Origin: Amborella trichopoda
Taxonomy: Eukaryota; Streptophyta; Magnoliopsida; Amborellales; Amborellaceae
Assembly (NCBI RefSeq): GCF_000471905.2
Contig: NW_006494789.1
Location: 2,549,371-2,613,370, forward strand
Direction of reading: 5' to 3'
DNA: 64,000 nucleotides
The translations under genes and the position numbers were made by a program. This document shows, one piece after another, positions 22,004-37,000 of the stretch. The notes beneath the pieces were generated by a model. The model did not search any database. It was not told the DNA's origin and was given only the letters and a program-made list of their open reading frames with translations. Within the stretch, counting starts at the first letter, position 1. Each line of letters opens with the position of its first letter.

Positions 22004-25000
22004 ATGGTTACGGGCGCAGGGGCATATGAAGGTGGAGCAGGGGGGAAGATACGAAGAAAGCCTCCGAGAAAGCCGAGTACTCCTTATGATCGTCCTCTCT
22101 CTCTAAGTGGTCTCAGAAACCCTTCAGACGAGGGGAGAAATGGATGGTTGTCGAAGCTTGTGGATCCCGCTTCAAAGATCATTGCTAATGGTGCTGCAAA
22201 GCTATTTTCTTCAGTTTTCAGGAAGCGACTTGGTCCTCCCCCTGCGAATTCTGGTATATGTTTGCGTTGTGTTTGATTGTTTTATTGTGATTTGATTTTA
22301 GGGTTTTGTGTCTGGTTTTGCATGGTTAGGGTTTCAGGGTTCCAGGGGCATGTGTTTGCTGTTAAGTTTTGTGGTTGGATTTAGGGTTAGGGTTCGCTGT
22401 CATTCAGTTGGTTATGATATCAAATTTCTGCTGTTTTATTGAGATGGGTATGACATGTTTGTTTTTTGCTTTTTGTTATTTTTTGTTATAGGAGAAGAAT
22501 TTGAATAAACGTACTGTTTTATCTCTGAGAAATGGTGGAATATGACATTCTGTTAATCTCTTGCGAAAATACTGTGTATTTTGTGAAGGTCTGGACCCCT
22601 TAGTTTATTCTTTTATTGTTTGTGTTTTTTGATAGTATTTTTCATTTTTTTTAATTGTTAACATTTAGTAGTTATTATCCCTGGATTTTTATTTTAACGG
22701 ATGAAAAGAGTGCTTTTTATGCTTGTCTATTCTGGTCATTCCGCTGTTATATGAATTTGCGGAATTCGCTCAGTTACACAAGATTACTCTCTTTATCTAG
22801 CTACTTTGACTCATGGCTACTCACTCTCTACACCAGGTACAATCATCTTACATTAGTCCTTCTCATTATGTCGAGAAATGGGTGGAAAGGTAGCAGGTCC
22901 TTTTTTTTTTTTGAAATGTTAACCTGTAATTGATGAATGAAAAGATACACCAAAACACAACGTATAGGCTATCCACAGGACAGAAGCTCTAATTACAAAA
23001 AACCTTTTTGAGAAAAGGGGGTGAGAAAGAAGAATAAAACAGCCATCTTTTTGCAAGTTACATTAACAACAAGCCAAAGCAACCAACAAAAAAGACACCG
23101 ATCCAAAACATTGATCCTATAAACCATCCAATGTAGCTGCCTCTGTAGCTGGAGTGTCCGCTGCCTGGTTTGCTTCCCTCCAGGTATGCCTCCATAAGAC
23201 GTGCATATCCCTGCAAAGTTGGTTAATCTCATTAAAAAATATGTGCCCAAACCCAAAGGGGGGGGGGGGAAAGAATTGGTTGCCCAAGTGATAATATCAT
23301 TGGAATCTCCCTCTATAATAATGGATTCAATCTGGTGAGTTTGAAGAAGCTTTAGCTCTTCCAGTAGTGCTATTGCCTCTGCTTCCATAGAGTCGGTGTG
23401 ACTGATATATTTTGATATGGAGGTGATAATTGAGCTAGAATGGTCTATGAGGAAAACCTTTGGAAGATCCATTGATGAGAATGAAGAAGAAAGGTTGGGA
23501 GCAGCAAGCTTTCATCCAAGATCTCCACCGGCTGCCAAAGCCCATCCTAGTTTGGGTTTCTTCTAAGATTTCCCAGTCTACGTGATCATACGCCTTCTCC
23601 CAGTCTAACTTCACAATGAGGCCAGGGACTTCGGCCAGATGCTTGGAGTGTACACATGCATGGGCCACTAGAGCCGCATCAAGAATCTGTCGATCTTTGA
23701 TGAAGGCACTTTGGGAGGGTGAAATAACCAAGGGGAGGACCTCCTTAAGGCGAGAGGCTAGGACTGTAGAAATGATTTTATAGGTAGAGTTATCGAGGTT
23801 GATGGAAGGATAGTCTTTCAGATGTTTGGCTCCTTCTATTTTTGGGATCAAAGTAATGTCAATTGCATTCATCGCTCTTATGTATTACTCCTCTAGAGTG
23901 AAATTCTTCAAAGAGGGCAAGAAAGTCGCTACGAAAGGAATCCCAAAAAAGTATGACAGGAGTTAAGGGGTACCCATCTAGACCAGGGGCCCTATCCAAG
24001 GCAAGATACAATATAGCTGCTTGGATTTCTACTTCCGAGAGTGGTCTTTCCAACCAAAGAGCTTTTTCAGGTGGCAGTGAAATGTCTGGGTCCCTGAGGG
24101 GTTGTGAATAAATTTTTGAAGTAGGAAAGGATAGCATGTTCGATCTCTTGGGGTAGGTCTAAAAGATCATCCCCAACCAGAAGGTGTGAAATGGTGTTGT
24201 CTCTACGCCTTCATTTAGCAGTTTTATGGAAGAATGTAGTGTTTAGGTCACCAGGCTTTAGCCACTCGGTCCTAGACCTCTGAAACCAAAAGATCTCCTA
24301 TTTCTTAAGGATTGTTTGATAGTCGAGTTTGAGTTGGATCCTATTATGAAGTTCAGTGTCCAAAAGGGACATGGATTCTTCCAAAGAATCTAAGGCTTGA
24401 ATTGCCTGCAGTGTAGAGCTTTTTTGGATCCCGAAAGACCCTAGCAGCAGGCGACTTTAGGATTTTAAATGTCTCTTTAGGAGCTGAAGCTTGCGTTGAA
24501 TTCTGAAACCCGCCCAACCAACTACCGAATCCGACATAGACTGCCACTAGGAAGGTATAAGAGAAATAAGAGAGATTTCTTCCAGCCATGACAACTCAAA
24601 TATGAAAGGTTTGGCACCTCTCAAAGGAGGATTCGTATTTAACAAGATTGGTCAGTGGTCAGAGGTAGGTTTAGGTAGGGCTACTGCATGGGATCCAACA
24701 AAGGTGGAATCCCACTCCAGACTTACCAAAAATCGGTCGAGTTTAGAAAGAGAAGGAGAGGAAGAGTGGTTAGACCATGTGAATTGAGTTCCTTTAATGC
24801 GAAGATCAATAAGGTTGTTTTGAGAAAAGTTGACCTTCCTCAAAAAAGATAAGGTTGTTTTGAGAAACAAAGTCTGAGAAGAGAGTCATAGCTGGAGAAA
24901 TCCTGGAAGATGTGTTTCTTTCAAAAGGCCCCCTAGTAACATTAAAATCCCTCCCGACGCACCAAATGGAGTGAGGGAGGGAAGCAACTAGGTTGAGATC

Positions 25001-28000
25001 GTTCCAAAGCAAAGGCTTATGAGAGTCAAGGTTCAGAAAACTTCCACTGGAGACAATTTCGGATTCTGGCAAACAAAACCGAAATGATGCAATGTGGGTA
25101 GAGGTAAGTGGGCTGTGGGGTCTCAAATAACCCAAATACCTCCTGACGCCCCTTCGGCAGGAAGAGCTTCCCATTGACAGGGACGACGGCCCCCCGCCCC
25201 CCCTCCCACACTTGCTTGACCTGGAGAAGGGAAGGGGAGGGTAACTTGGTTTCAGTTAGAGCAAGGTTTGAGGGGCGGTATTTGAGACAATAATCTCTAG
25301 CAACTTGTTTTTTGTGGGGTAAGCGTATCCCTGATGCTGGTTTTAAAACGAAGGGAACTCTAGCTGGGTTGTATAATTGCTAGAGAAGTTGGTTTCTAAA
25401 TGCTTTGCTGCTGTTTTTTTTTTTCTGATGGTCACTATGACAAACAAAGTCCGTAGAACACTGCCGTATTACATGGCTTGACAAACCACTGGAGCATCCA
25501 TCAGGAACATTTTCTCTGTATCTTTGTGCTTTTAGTATGTAAAAAATGGCGGGAAACCTTTGATGGAGTTTCTTTTGTGGTATGCTTGCTGTTTCCTGTT
25601 TGTAGTTCGATTCATGAATTCAAATTTGAACAATATTACCATCACTTGACAAATCACTGAGACACCAATCGATTATGCTGTGCTTGTATGTGTATTTTTT
25701 GTGGGATTGGAAATTTGTCTAGTAGCCTTAAACAGGAGCTAGTTTCATAGTCGTATTTTACTAAGGTAATCAGATAATTAGTTCTCTACAATGTTAATTG
25801 GATTGATTCCATGACTTTGAATGTAATGTTGAAATGTGGAGTTCATGTCATTCTTGTGTTATCCACATTTCAGTTTCTCAAGATTATATGTTTAGGAAGC
25901 ATTTGTTGTTCTCCTTTCTGATTTCTGTTATAATATTTTTGTGACAGATGTTAGACCTGAAGCTAGAAACGAGCCTATCAAAGATGGTTTAGATGTAAGT
26001 TGAAATCCCATAACCATGGCTGGAAGTAATTTTTTTTAAAGTTTGCTCAATGGATGAGAAGCGGCTTGGTCGAATTGATGCTTCATAAATGCATGCAGTT
26101 GTTGGTAATATATTTCCCATGCAGGCATCGTATCCATGTATTTTATATCTCATAAGGAAATATGCCACTATAGATTTTCATTCATCAAATGGGGATTTAT
26201 TCTACATAACTGAAATTTAGTCACTTCTTAAGTCACTCATGTTATGCACAATGGTTTTGGCAATTATCATATAAACCTTGAAGAGGAACTAGGAAAGTAT
26301 AACTTTGAAAATGACCTTCCTTAGAAAAAAAAGAACTTAAAAAATTATTAGAAAGAAATGCGGTCGATCATATTCTTCCTGCTCATGTTTTCTGACATAA
26401 TTAAAGTTCAATGTATCTTTCACTATGTTTGTTTCAATTAATCTGCACTTGATTATCCTTTCCATTACTTACTTAAAATATGGAGGAAATGATGTTTGCG
26501 AAAACTAATAGAATTAAATGCTTATTGGTTTTTTAGCATTCTTCTTTCTATCCTTTTTTTCCTGATTGCATGCCTTCTGGCTTCTTGGCATAATTTTATT
26601 TCAATTAATCAGCGCCAATTGTCCTTTTTCTAATTTATTTCATGATAACAAGGTGAAATTAACTCTGATTATATAAAATAAAATAGATATTTAAAAATGA
26701 TCACCATATCAATGCATTTGCACAAGTTTATGTCAAAAAGACTTTTGTTTACGTTACCTTTCATGCAAGGTTTCAAATTGGTGTGAAAACTTTGTTTATG
26801 TTACCTTTCATGCAAATTGGTGTGAAAAATTTTGTTTACGTTACCTGTCATGCAAGGTTTCAAAAAACGCTAGGCGGCCTGCATGGCGCCCAACGCCCAG
26901 AACCTCGGGCGCCCCGTAGTTTTAAAAAAACGAGAAACGCCTTACGTCCCTGGGCGCCCGCCTAGGTACATCCGCCCGTGCAGGGCCGCCTGGGTCTAGG
27001 CGGGCGGATTTTTGGTCCAGGCCGCCTAGGCAGGTGCCCAGAACCTCGGGCGCCCCGTAGTTTAAAAAAAAATGAGAAATGCCTTACTTCCCTTGGAGCC
27101 CGCTCAGGTACATCTGCCTGTGTAGGGCCGCCTGGGTCTAGGCGAGTGGATTTTTGGTCCAGGCTGCCTAGGCGGGCACCTAGGCACCAGGCGGACCTTT
27201 TTTAAAACATAATTTCATGCCATTGGCTTCAAATTTACTTGTTAGACTTATATCTTAGTTTGATTTCCTCCTTTTTGCGGTAAAATTCCATTCCATAACA
27301 GAATCCCATCATTTTCATTAGTAATACAACTTTGGAATTGACCATGACTTATAAAAGAAAAGAAAATTTTGTTATGGATCACATTTTCATTGAATAACTG
27401 TCTCTTAATATTAGGAATCGTTGTAATTCCTGCCTTCCCTATTTTTTGAGAAATAATTTCATAAAAGATGAGAATTTCTTCAAATGCGTATAGCAGAACT
27501 TCACTGCATAATGTTTTTGTAAGTGGTATCTGGAAATCATTTATCATATCTTAAATATAATATGTCACATTTTGAATTTTTTACATTAATCCATTGTTTT
27601 GTCCCTGCAATGCTACACAATGCACTTGTGTTTCTATTATATTTTGATGAAACTGGTTGATTTTTGTAATAGAATGATGGAAATATCCGAGCTTGCTACA
27701 AATGATCTAGAATAATGATTGTTCATCATGATTTAGATCAATGATTATTCATCATGTATGATACATTTTCATTTTGCGTTTCTCTTCGTTACATTCTGCT
27801 ATATTTTTCCTCATTTAGTGCAGTGCATATGCTTCTATTTACCATATTGCTTCTAGTTTTTTTGAATTGTTCTTGAATTTGCTCCTTTCGCTTTGGGCAA
27901 AGCCCCCTATGTCTTCGGGTTTTGCTTAGCCACCAAAGGGAAGGTAACGAGGCAACACTTGTACCAAATCTTTTTGAAAAAAGCTTATTAATTGTCTTAT

Positions 28001-31000
28001 GTACTTGTGGGTTAAAATGTATAAACAATGACATGCTACACGTGTAAGGTGCTAATTTTGAGGAAAATACTTTCTTATATTTTTTTGAGTGAGAAGTAAG
28101 AGTGGGAAAGACCTTGCCATGTGTACATATGTACTTTTATTAAGGAAGAAAAGAAAATTTTAAAGAGAAGTAGAGAAAAAATTCCTTTATATATGTTTAG
28201 AGAGAGAAAATGGGGAAAACAGTTCTCACTCTAGATGACTAAAGGATTAAGAAATTTTAAGGATGAAAAAGTATTTACTTTTAAAAATTAGTTCCATAAA
28301 AAATTTATTAAAGTGAGATCTTGCTTTTAAATTTATAAATTTTTTGATATTGTTCTTATATGAATTATTCAATTGAATTTTAAATGTGCTTGAGACCTCA
28401 TGAATTGGCCGAAGTGCCTAGGTGCTACTTTTTTTGGACCAAAATGTAGAGGCTTCCAAAGTAATGTGATAACGTTGATATTTTTTTTTCTTCTTTTGGT
28501 ATGCTGTTAATTAATTCCTTAAAAATAAAAAATTTATTATTTCAACAATGATCTTTTTAGCTATTAGTGTACTGGTTATCACCTGATTGTTACGTGGTGT
28601 ATTTAGATTTAGATGGCTGAGCTTCCTCGTATCACTGCTGTTTTTCCGTGATTTTTTCACAGAATCCTTTACTTGTGGAACCAGAGCAAGTTACAGACCA
28701 GCGGGAAAAACAGGATGATGCTCTTGACAGCACTGGGTTTAATGAACTTGAGGAGTTGCTAAAGCAGAAGACGTTTACAAGGTAAGTAATGGCTGTGATG
28801 TAGTGATGCAATATTTAGCATGTATCTATTTGATCTGGTTGTTGGAGTGGGATTGGAGCCTGCATGAAATCACACTGGTGTCTTTGTCAATAGAAAACTG
28901 TAGAATAGTAGGCAAACTGTGTCTTCTTATTAAAATTGTCAATTTTTCTAATGGTTTAGATGCTAAAGCAACAACGTTCTGATTGTGATAATGCAAATGT
29001 AACTCGTGTCCTATGGAGGGTTTGCAGTGTTAGAGTTTAATATCAATAACAGGGGCAAAGTTATTGATCATTACTGGACTAGGAGTTATTACTGGGATTA
29101 TGAACTCTGCATAGGTTTGAACTTGGTGGTTTACCCTTACAGCCAGTACATTGGGACCCTTGCTTGTGCCTATGCTTTCTGTTGCAGTTTTTGTCAGTTA
29201 CTTGCATTGCTTTTGGTGTACTTTATCCCGAGAACTTGCTACTGTTGTTTAGGGAAGAGTTTGATCGCTTGTCAGAGTTACTACGTTCACGCACTGTTGA
29301 TTCTTCTTCTGATGAAAGTAAAAGGGTTGGGCTGAACACATTAGAGGCAACAGTGAATCCTGAAAGGCAGAGTAATTTGGAAATAGTTGTGGAAGAAGGG
29401 ACAAATCCCTGGCAGAGCAGTAATCCTGGAAACGTGGTGACTCCTGCTGTCCATTCGAGTGTAAGTTATTGGTATTGCTTCATTGTATTTTAAATTCTCA
29501 ACATGTTGTACATAGACTCGTTTACGTACTCTGCTTTATGTAGACTCATTTCTGTAAAAAAGACATGTATATTTTTGTAAGTCAAATTTGATAGTTAAGT
29601 ATAAAAAAGTTTTAGCATTTTAGTTTGTTTCCAAAACAATGTGTAGATCTCTTTTTGTATTAAGAGCATGTTTGGTACGCGTGAAAATACTTCCCGGGAA
29701 GTAAAAAATCTCCCTCATGTGATTAGGTGTAAGAGAATTTTCACACTAACTGGCTGCCAAATCAGTGGGACCAATTGGTGTTAAAAAACTCCCATACCTA
29801 AACACATGAGGGAATCTTATCATGTGAAAATACTTCCCAGGATGTATTCTTACATATACTAAATGTGCCTTAAAGTACATTTACTAATCTGATTGGCTAA
29901 TTATCAAACCCCAGATATCCCGAAGAGTTGAGCACGTACTAGTAGCCTGCATCTTTGGAAGATAAATGGTAAAATTTGGTTCGTGAAACGAAATTGATGC
30001 TTATCAGTTGTGAATAAATGAAGTAATGAACTGCAGAGGTTCTCTGCATGATTTTTGAAGAAGCTTCAGTGTTGCTAAGTTTTAAATTTATATTCTGTGG
30101 AGTTTTGTCAGTTTTTGTTACCTTTATGACTTTATTTTGTTTTTCCCAGATGAATGATCATTTTCTTCATCGTTGAGTGGCCATATTTATAGTAATTGTC
30201 TTTTAAAAGTCAAGGTCTGTGTCTATTTTAAATTCGGTAACATTACAGGCGTTTCAGAAAATATGTGGTTTCATTGCCACTGCAGAACTGCTGTATCTAT
30301 TAATATTTAGAATCCAGGGTTGATCACCTTTTGAATATCAGGGTTCATACATGCATCATAAAATGCTTAGGTTCGTCTATTTCTTATTTCATGTTTTTAG
30401 GGATACTTTTTAGTTATGTTTATTTTAAAAAACTGGAGTATTTTATGGTTTCTTATCATGTTTGCCACTTATGTACCAGTTTATCGAACTGAACTTATAT
30501 GATCTTTTACCCATTAAAAAGGATAACTTCACGTGTTCTTCGTCTGTTATTCATATGCAGATATTATCACAGATCCCTGATGATGTCGGTGCATCACCAG
30601 CAGAAATTGCAAGAGCTTATATGGGTGTCAGGCCTTCAAGAGCATCACCATCTTCCTTTGGTTTACGAAGTCACCCTCTGAGAAGAGATGTATCTATGAT
30701 AAGGAGCACAACATATGCCCCGAAATCAGTTGACCTGTCGCTCACATCAAAATCATCTGTACGCTTTTCTGGTTTTCCTGGACTTGCTGAAGATGGCTAT
30801 CTGACCCCAACCCGTGGTAGATCTACCCTTTATAATGCGATCCGAACACCTTATTCTAGACCAGTTGGTCTTACTGATCAAGAGGTATAATACTGCCTAT
30901 GATATTGCTCAATTATTTGTATGATTACCTCTTTATTTATGCCAGTTTAATGATTTAATCGTATTGCTGTACCATTGTATTACCTCACTGTTCTATGCAA

Positions 31001-34000
31001 TTGCAATATTGAAGTACTTCCTCATAAATTTTAGGGTAGTGCTAATGGGTATGCGGGTCCCTCAACTCCATCTTATTGGACAACAGCAAATGGTTCTTCT
31101 GGGGGCAGACAGGTGATTCCCTATATTTTGTATGTGGGTGTGTTTTGTTTATACAATCTGATTCCAAGGAAGTTAAAATTTGGACAAATATATGCAAGAA
31201 GAAAGAACTATATTACTGCAAACGTGGGATCTTTTGATTGAAGACATGTGTATATTGGGGATTACTGGTTCAGTGGGTCCTCTTTTCTCTGTTAAATCTT
31301 GAGTCACTGTGCTTGTTAACTGCTGCAGTAGTTGGGGTTATGATTTGTGACTGCTAATATAGTTATCATCCTGCTTTAATATTGTATGCATTTCCGTACT
31401 TTGTTACCTTTGTGGAGATTCTTAAATGCTCACACAGGAAGTTATCTAACTAGCCACCAGAGAAGCATGTACTTCAATACGCTTTCAGAGGATTTTTTTT
31501 TCTTTTTATGATTGGTCAGTTTTAGAGGAGATTTACAGATATATTCATTTCATGCCTTGCCTGGGACAGTTTTCTTACCCTTAGGGCGATGGCATTATTA
31601 AGAAGTGACTTCTCTTTACCACATTTATTGGACTGAGTTGTTATGTGGATTCTGTTCCTATTTCCTGAGAATTTCCTGAGGATGATACTGGTTATATTTA
31701 TTTTTTCGCTGCACTTATTCTTTTCTTGCTAATGAGAAGCTAATTTTAAAGAAAAGAAAAGAAATGTGAGATACAGCGTCGGTGTTTAAAAAACATTATG
31801 GGTATTGGCTCACCAAGGCAAGGCGGATGCTGATGGTCAACAATGAGTGGTTTTAGTGGACCTGGATAGACTTGGTCAAGACTTGGATCATCCAGAACTG
31901 GTGTAGTGCCTGCCCTGAGTGACTCGGATGAGTCCGGCTTGCGTGAGACCCACTCAAGGGGTTTCTAAACACTGAATTAGTAGAATGCAATTTAGAAATA
32001 TGTTAGTGAACTACCCACTGTCTACTTTTGAAAGTAGTGTCATTTTTTATGCTTTTGGTAGCCCTTTAGCTTAACTAAAAGGGCATATGGCATTTTATGT
32101 TCGACAAATCATTATTTGAAAATGCTTAAGATGACAATTAGGTTAAGAGGATGTTCTATGAGAAATTAATGATATTGCTACTCAATTTGACTCAATGCTC
32201 TCTTGCAAGCTTTCCGGTATTGTGGATTTTCCTTAAGTATTAGCAAGAAACATCCTGACACATTATGTGTTGATTATAACTTGTATTGTTACACCCCCTA
32301 ACATAATTCGAATGAAATGAAGAGGGGGGCTGACCGCTGAGCCCGCGCTGGCCTCACAGGGCAGGCCCCAGTGGGTGCGAGCTGGAGCTGCCATAGCTTG
32401 ATTTGCATTTGAAATTATTAAAAAGAAAAAAATCATTATTGGTTGATAATGTCACAATCCAAATAAAAAAACATGAAGTGTTGATAAAGGAGTACTTGTG
32501 AAAATGTGATGTGGTTCTATTTTTGACAAATATAGCTGCCAATATCAATGCAATTTTCTTTTAGCAATTAAAATGTGGTTGTTATGATGCCTGCCGGATT
32601 GACTCAGAAATGAATAGATCGTTAAAGATTACTTTTTCTCATTTTGAACCCAGGTATCCGATCACATTTGGTCCCAATTTTTATTATGGCATCTAGGTTT
32701 TCATTAATGATAAGAAAAGGCTAGATTGTCATTTTTATGGCAATTTCTTGGTTATTGCAGGAATGGGGTCGGGGTCGTGGTGGGTAGTACCACCTGAGCC
32801 CCAATTAAAAGTCTTGCCCTCCATTCCCACTAACGGACTAAAAAATTGACTATTTCAAAAAACGGGTAGGGGCTCGTCATCCCCACTGACTTACCCAAAA
32901 AAATTTCTTGGATATTGCTCACAAGTAACCATGGTGCATGAGACTTGGCCATTCTTACTTGTTATAAAAGGTCTGGTTGAATAACTAGTTAGTTGGGTTA
33001 CATATAATTTGTTCTTGGTGTTTATCAGGTTCTGAAGAGGAGGAGTTCTGTTATGGAGAATGGTTTTGGGTCAGTTGGAACCATACGAAGGATACGCCAG
33101 AAGTCTAACTTGATGGTGCTATCGAAAGCACCCAATGCTTCAGTTCCTGCAAGTAGTCCACTTCCTCTGCTCCTTCCTGGTTCTGATGCTGATCAAAACT
33201 CATTTGTACCTCCAAAGTTAGATGTGCCTGAAAGTAGTACATCCAAATCCCAGGCTGATGGGAATGGAGAAGAGAGAGGGGTTGTTATGGTTCCTCAGCA
33301 AACCAGAGAGACAGTGAAAAGAATATTTGCAGGGCTTGACAAGATGTTTCCTTCTCCTAAGGACAAGTCTTCTGAACTAAGGCTGGCTACTGGAGCACCC
33401 ACTAAGTTGACCCCTGATATGTTGCAAGGGCAGGCCAAAAGAAGCATGGAGATTGTAGATTTTCCAAAATTACCTAATTTACACGGCAATTGTTTGGATG
33501 CTCACAATGGTACTCAGTCTCATGGTCCTACTGTTGATAAAAGGAAAGAGATGGGTGTTGCAAATGGCCCTTTGAAGATTGTTGAGGGAAGAAGAGAAGG
33601 GACCGAATCTCCGGATACAAGAAACTCTAATGTTGCAGCAACTAATGCCATTTCTGGTGTGGTGAGTGTAGATACAGCAAGTCAGGCCATTTCTACAGCA
33701 AAACCTTCACGGAAGAGACAAGGATTCCAAATGAGTGCACCTGAGGTATGTCACTGAGAGGCTCGTGTGTTTTGTATGAGACTTACTGCTCCTGGTTGGC
33801 ATCATGTCCAGGCTCTCTTTTGAAAGTGCCTTGAATAAGCAAACAGTTGATTGGCATTTGCCATTTTGGCTAAGTATCTTAACGTAAGTTTTTTATATGT
33901 TATTGCAAATTGTTTTTTTGGCTAATATTTAGAAGTCTTGGGGTAATGGAATCCTTGGTAGGTTGCTTCTATGTTCCACAGTTCAGTAAATTTTAATTGC

Positions 34001-37000
34001 TTCACATACAATAAAGGATTTGAACTTTTTTTCTAACAAAGAAATTTTTTTATTTGGTGGAGTTGAAACCGTATCTTATTTCCAACACATTTTGTTCTGT
34101 TCCATTCGCAAGCAGATTCACAATTTAGCTGTATCCCACTAAAAAGTATTAAAAAGAGAAAAAAAAGTAGATGTCCAACCCCCATTATTGGAAATGGTCC
34201 CTGATTCCTTTTGTTCTCTTTTGTACAAGATTTCTTTGTGGATTGTATCTATTTTCTGCCGATGACATATTTTCTGGTTATTTGACTCTTGTGATCTTAG
34301 CTAAAAATGACTTGAGTGGCTTTGGTTATTTTTATGCCGCTTGGTCGAGTTTCAAGTGATGAAGTTTGAAACGCAGACGAGTTTCTTTGTTAATCTTTTT
34401 AGTAGGAAGATTTCTTTGAGGATAGTGTTGTTTCTTTTACTGCACGCTAATCCCTGTAATCAGCTGTAATCACCTGACCTCTGAATAATGTGATTCATAT
34501 GGCTTGATCATCTTTACACTTTTATTTGTTTCATTTCTTTGTGAAGGTCTCGCTAGACCCAGATGAAGGTATCTATGGCGGCGGTCAAATGCCCTCACCC
34601 AAGAAGCAGGGACCTCCAGGATCTGAAACATTTGCATTGCAGATGCCATCTGGCTCAAAGAAAGAAGCTTCCCTTCGTGAACCATTTACTTTACCAAAAC
34701 CACATGGCTCAGTACAAAATGCTTCCACTTCTGAAGCAGTTCCCACCCCAAAGCCTTTGGTGCCCTCGGCACCTGTTGAAAAGCCTGCCTTGAGCTCTAC
34801 CCAGCTTGCAAGCCTTGACACAAAAGCTACTTCTGGGCCTATTGTTTCTCAAAACAACTTGGGTTTCACTTTCCCTGTTACTCCTTCCAGTCTGTATTCA
34901 GAAGCACCTCCAACACCTACTACCTCACCATTTTCAATGCTAGATAAACCAGTTCAGCCCAAGGAAAAAGCTTCCTCCCAATTTGGTTTTGGTTCTACAA
35001 GCACTGCCAAGGTTCCTGCTTTCTCGATTCCCTCCTCGCCTGCTATCTCGGATAGTTCGAGTCTGAAATTTGGTGCAGGAACATCTGTTTTGGATGGCTC
35101 GAGTTTCAAATTTGGTGCAGGAGCAGTATCTTCTGTTTCACTAGGTTCCAATATGAAATTTGGTGAGAAAACAACGCCTTCTATTCCAGATGGTCCCACT
35201 CTGAAATTTGGGGGGAGAACATCTCCTTTGATGTCAGATGCTACTAATCTGAAATTTGGTGCTGGAACAGTGCCTTCTGTTTCAGATGGGACCACTGAGA
35301 AATTTGGTGCAGGAACAGGAACTACTGCTCTGGATGGTTCGACCCCAAAATTTGGTGTAGTAACAGTTTCTGCTGTTTCGGATGGTTCGAATGTGCAATT
35401 TGGTGGAGTATCAGGATCTGGTCTGAAATTTGGTACTGGATTGGAGAGGAATGGACAGACTTCTGGCAGGTTAGAGTTGAAATTCTATCTCATCCGCTAA
35501 CTAGTCTTTGTTCCTGGTTTCCTTTGTTTTCTTCACTTAGGTTCTGTATTATACTTTTCCCACATTTTATTCAACCCCCAAAAAAAAGGTGCTGTGTTAC
35601 ATGGACATCTACTCTAGTGTTGGCTTGGACTTGTGGTTAGCAGTTCACTTTAGCAAAGCTATATCTCAAGTTTAAAAACATCTCTGTATTCCATTCCATA
35701 TGAATAGCCCATTTTCTCAAATTACGACTTGCAATTTCAAAATAAACCAATGTATAAAACTCATTTTGGAGGAGGTATGGAAAGAACGAAGCAGAGATTT
35801 AATGATTGAAAGCCAATCAGATCTTTCAGAGGAACAGGGAATGCAACCAAGCATTTGATAAGCTTGCTGTTAGCTCATCTGTTGTAAAGGTAAATTTGTG
35901 GCATCACTATCCAATTTAAAAACATCTCGGTATTTTATTCCATTTGACAATGAGACATAACATGTTCAACAATAGAAAAAGAGAGTACAAATTTGCATTT
36001 AGGGGTTAAGCTGACAGAAAACATCAATTTACACCTGAGCAACATTACCTAGATATGCCACTCTTCCTTTGGTGTTGCCTATCAACATGTATTGACACTA
36101 TGACAGATGCTGACATTTTCAGATATCGTGTGAATCAAGACAAATAAATCAGGAAGTATTTTGAAGCCTGAGGTTTGAACTCAATGATTTTTTAAAGGGA
36201 GGTAGTAAGTTCTACCACCACAAAAAGTTCTACCACCACAAAAGTCACATGGACTGTGTAAATGGCATGCAACTGGTTTTTTATAGAGTATTAGATAGTG
36301 CTATTTAATATAAAAAAATATGAAACATACTCCCTGAAGTTCTAACACGGGGGACTTCTCCATGAGAGCAATAAGCTCCAACACTCCAAACATTGTGGGT
36401 TTATGTGAATAACTACCAAAAAATTTATTATATAAACCTATTATTTGATATAAACCAATATTACTTAATATAAGATAATACGGTTGTGATTTGTATAAGG
36501 TGTACACCCTAAATCAAAGTAAGGTGCACCTTAAAACCTGTTGAAAGATTCGATTCTGGTACCACAAACCTTGCAATCACATGAAAAATCCCTAATCATG
36601 AAATTTAAAGCTCCAAACATGTAAAGATCGAGCAGGTCTATGAATGCCGAAAGCCTTGAAAATAGGTGGTCCAAATAATGTGTTCTAAGATGCATTATTT
36701 TTAGCACCCCAAAAAAAAAAGGGAAAAAGAGAATGTGTTGGTGTCCAACATGTGTCTATAGAGTGTAGTCCATCCAAAAAATATGATAGCTATCAAAGTA
36801 AGGTGCTCCCCAAAAACCCACCAAAAAGATTGTTAAAATGCTGCAAAACTCTCTATTGTCATCTCAACCTTGAGATGCCTTATTATGAAAAAATAATATA
36901 AATTCATGTCCTAAAAATAATGCATCTTGGAACACTGTATTTGAACCGTCTATTTTCAAGATTTTTAGGTATTTATAGACCTGCTTGATCTTTACATGTT

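Noticed and set aside
21908..22276. Longer NUP1 N-terminus starting upstream of 22004
   Set aside because: The upstream in-frame codon is TTG, not ATG. The ATG at 22004 has a strong context and the family's N-terminus begins there.
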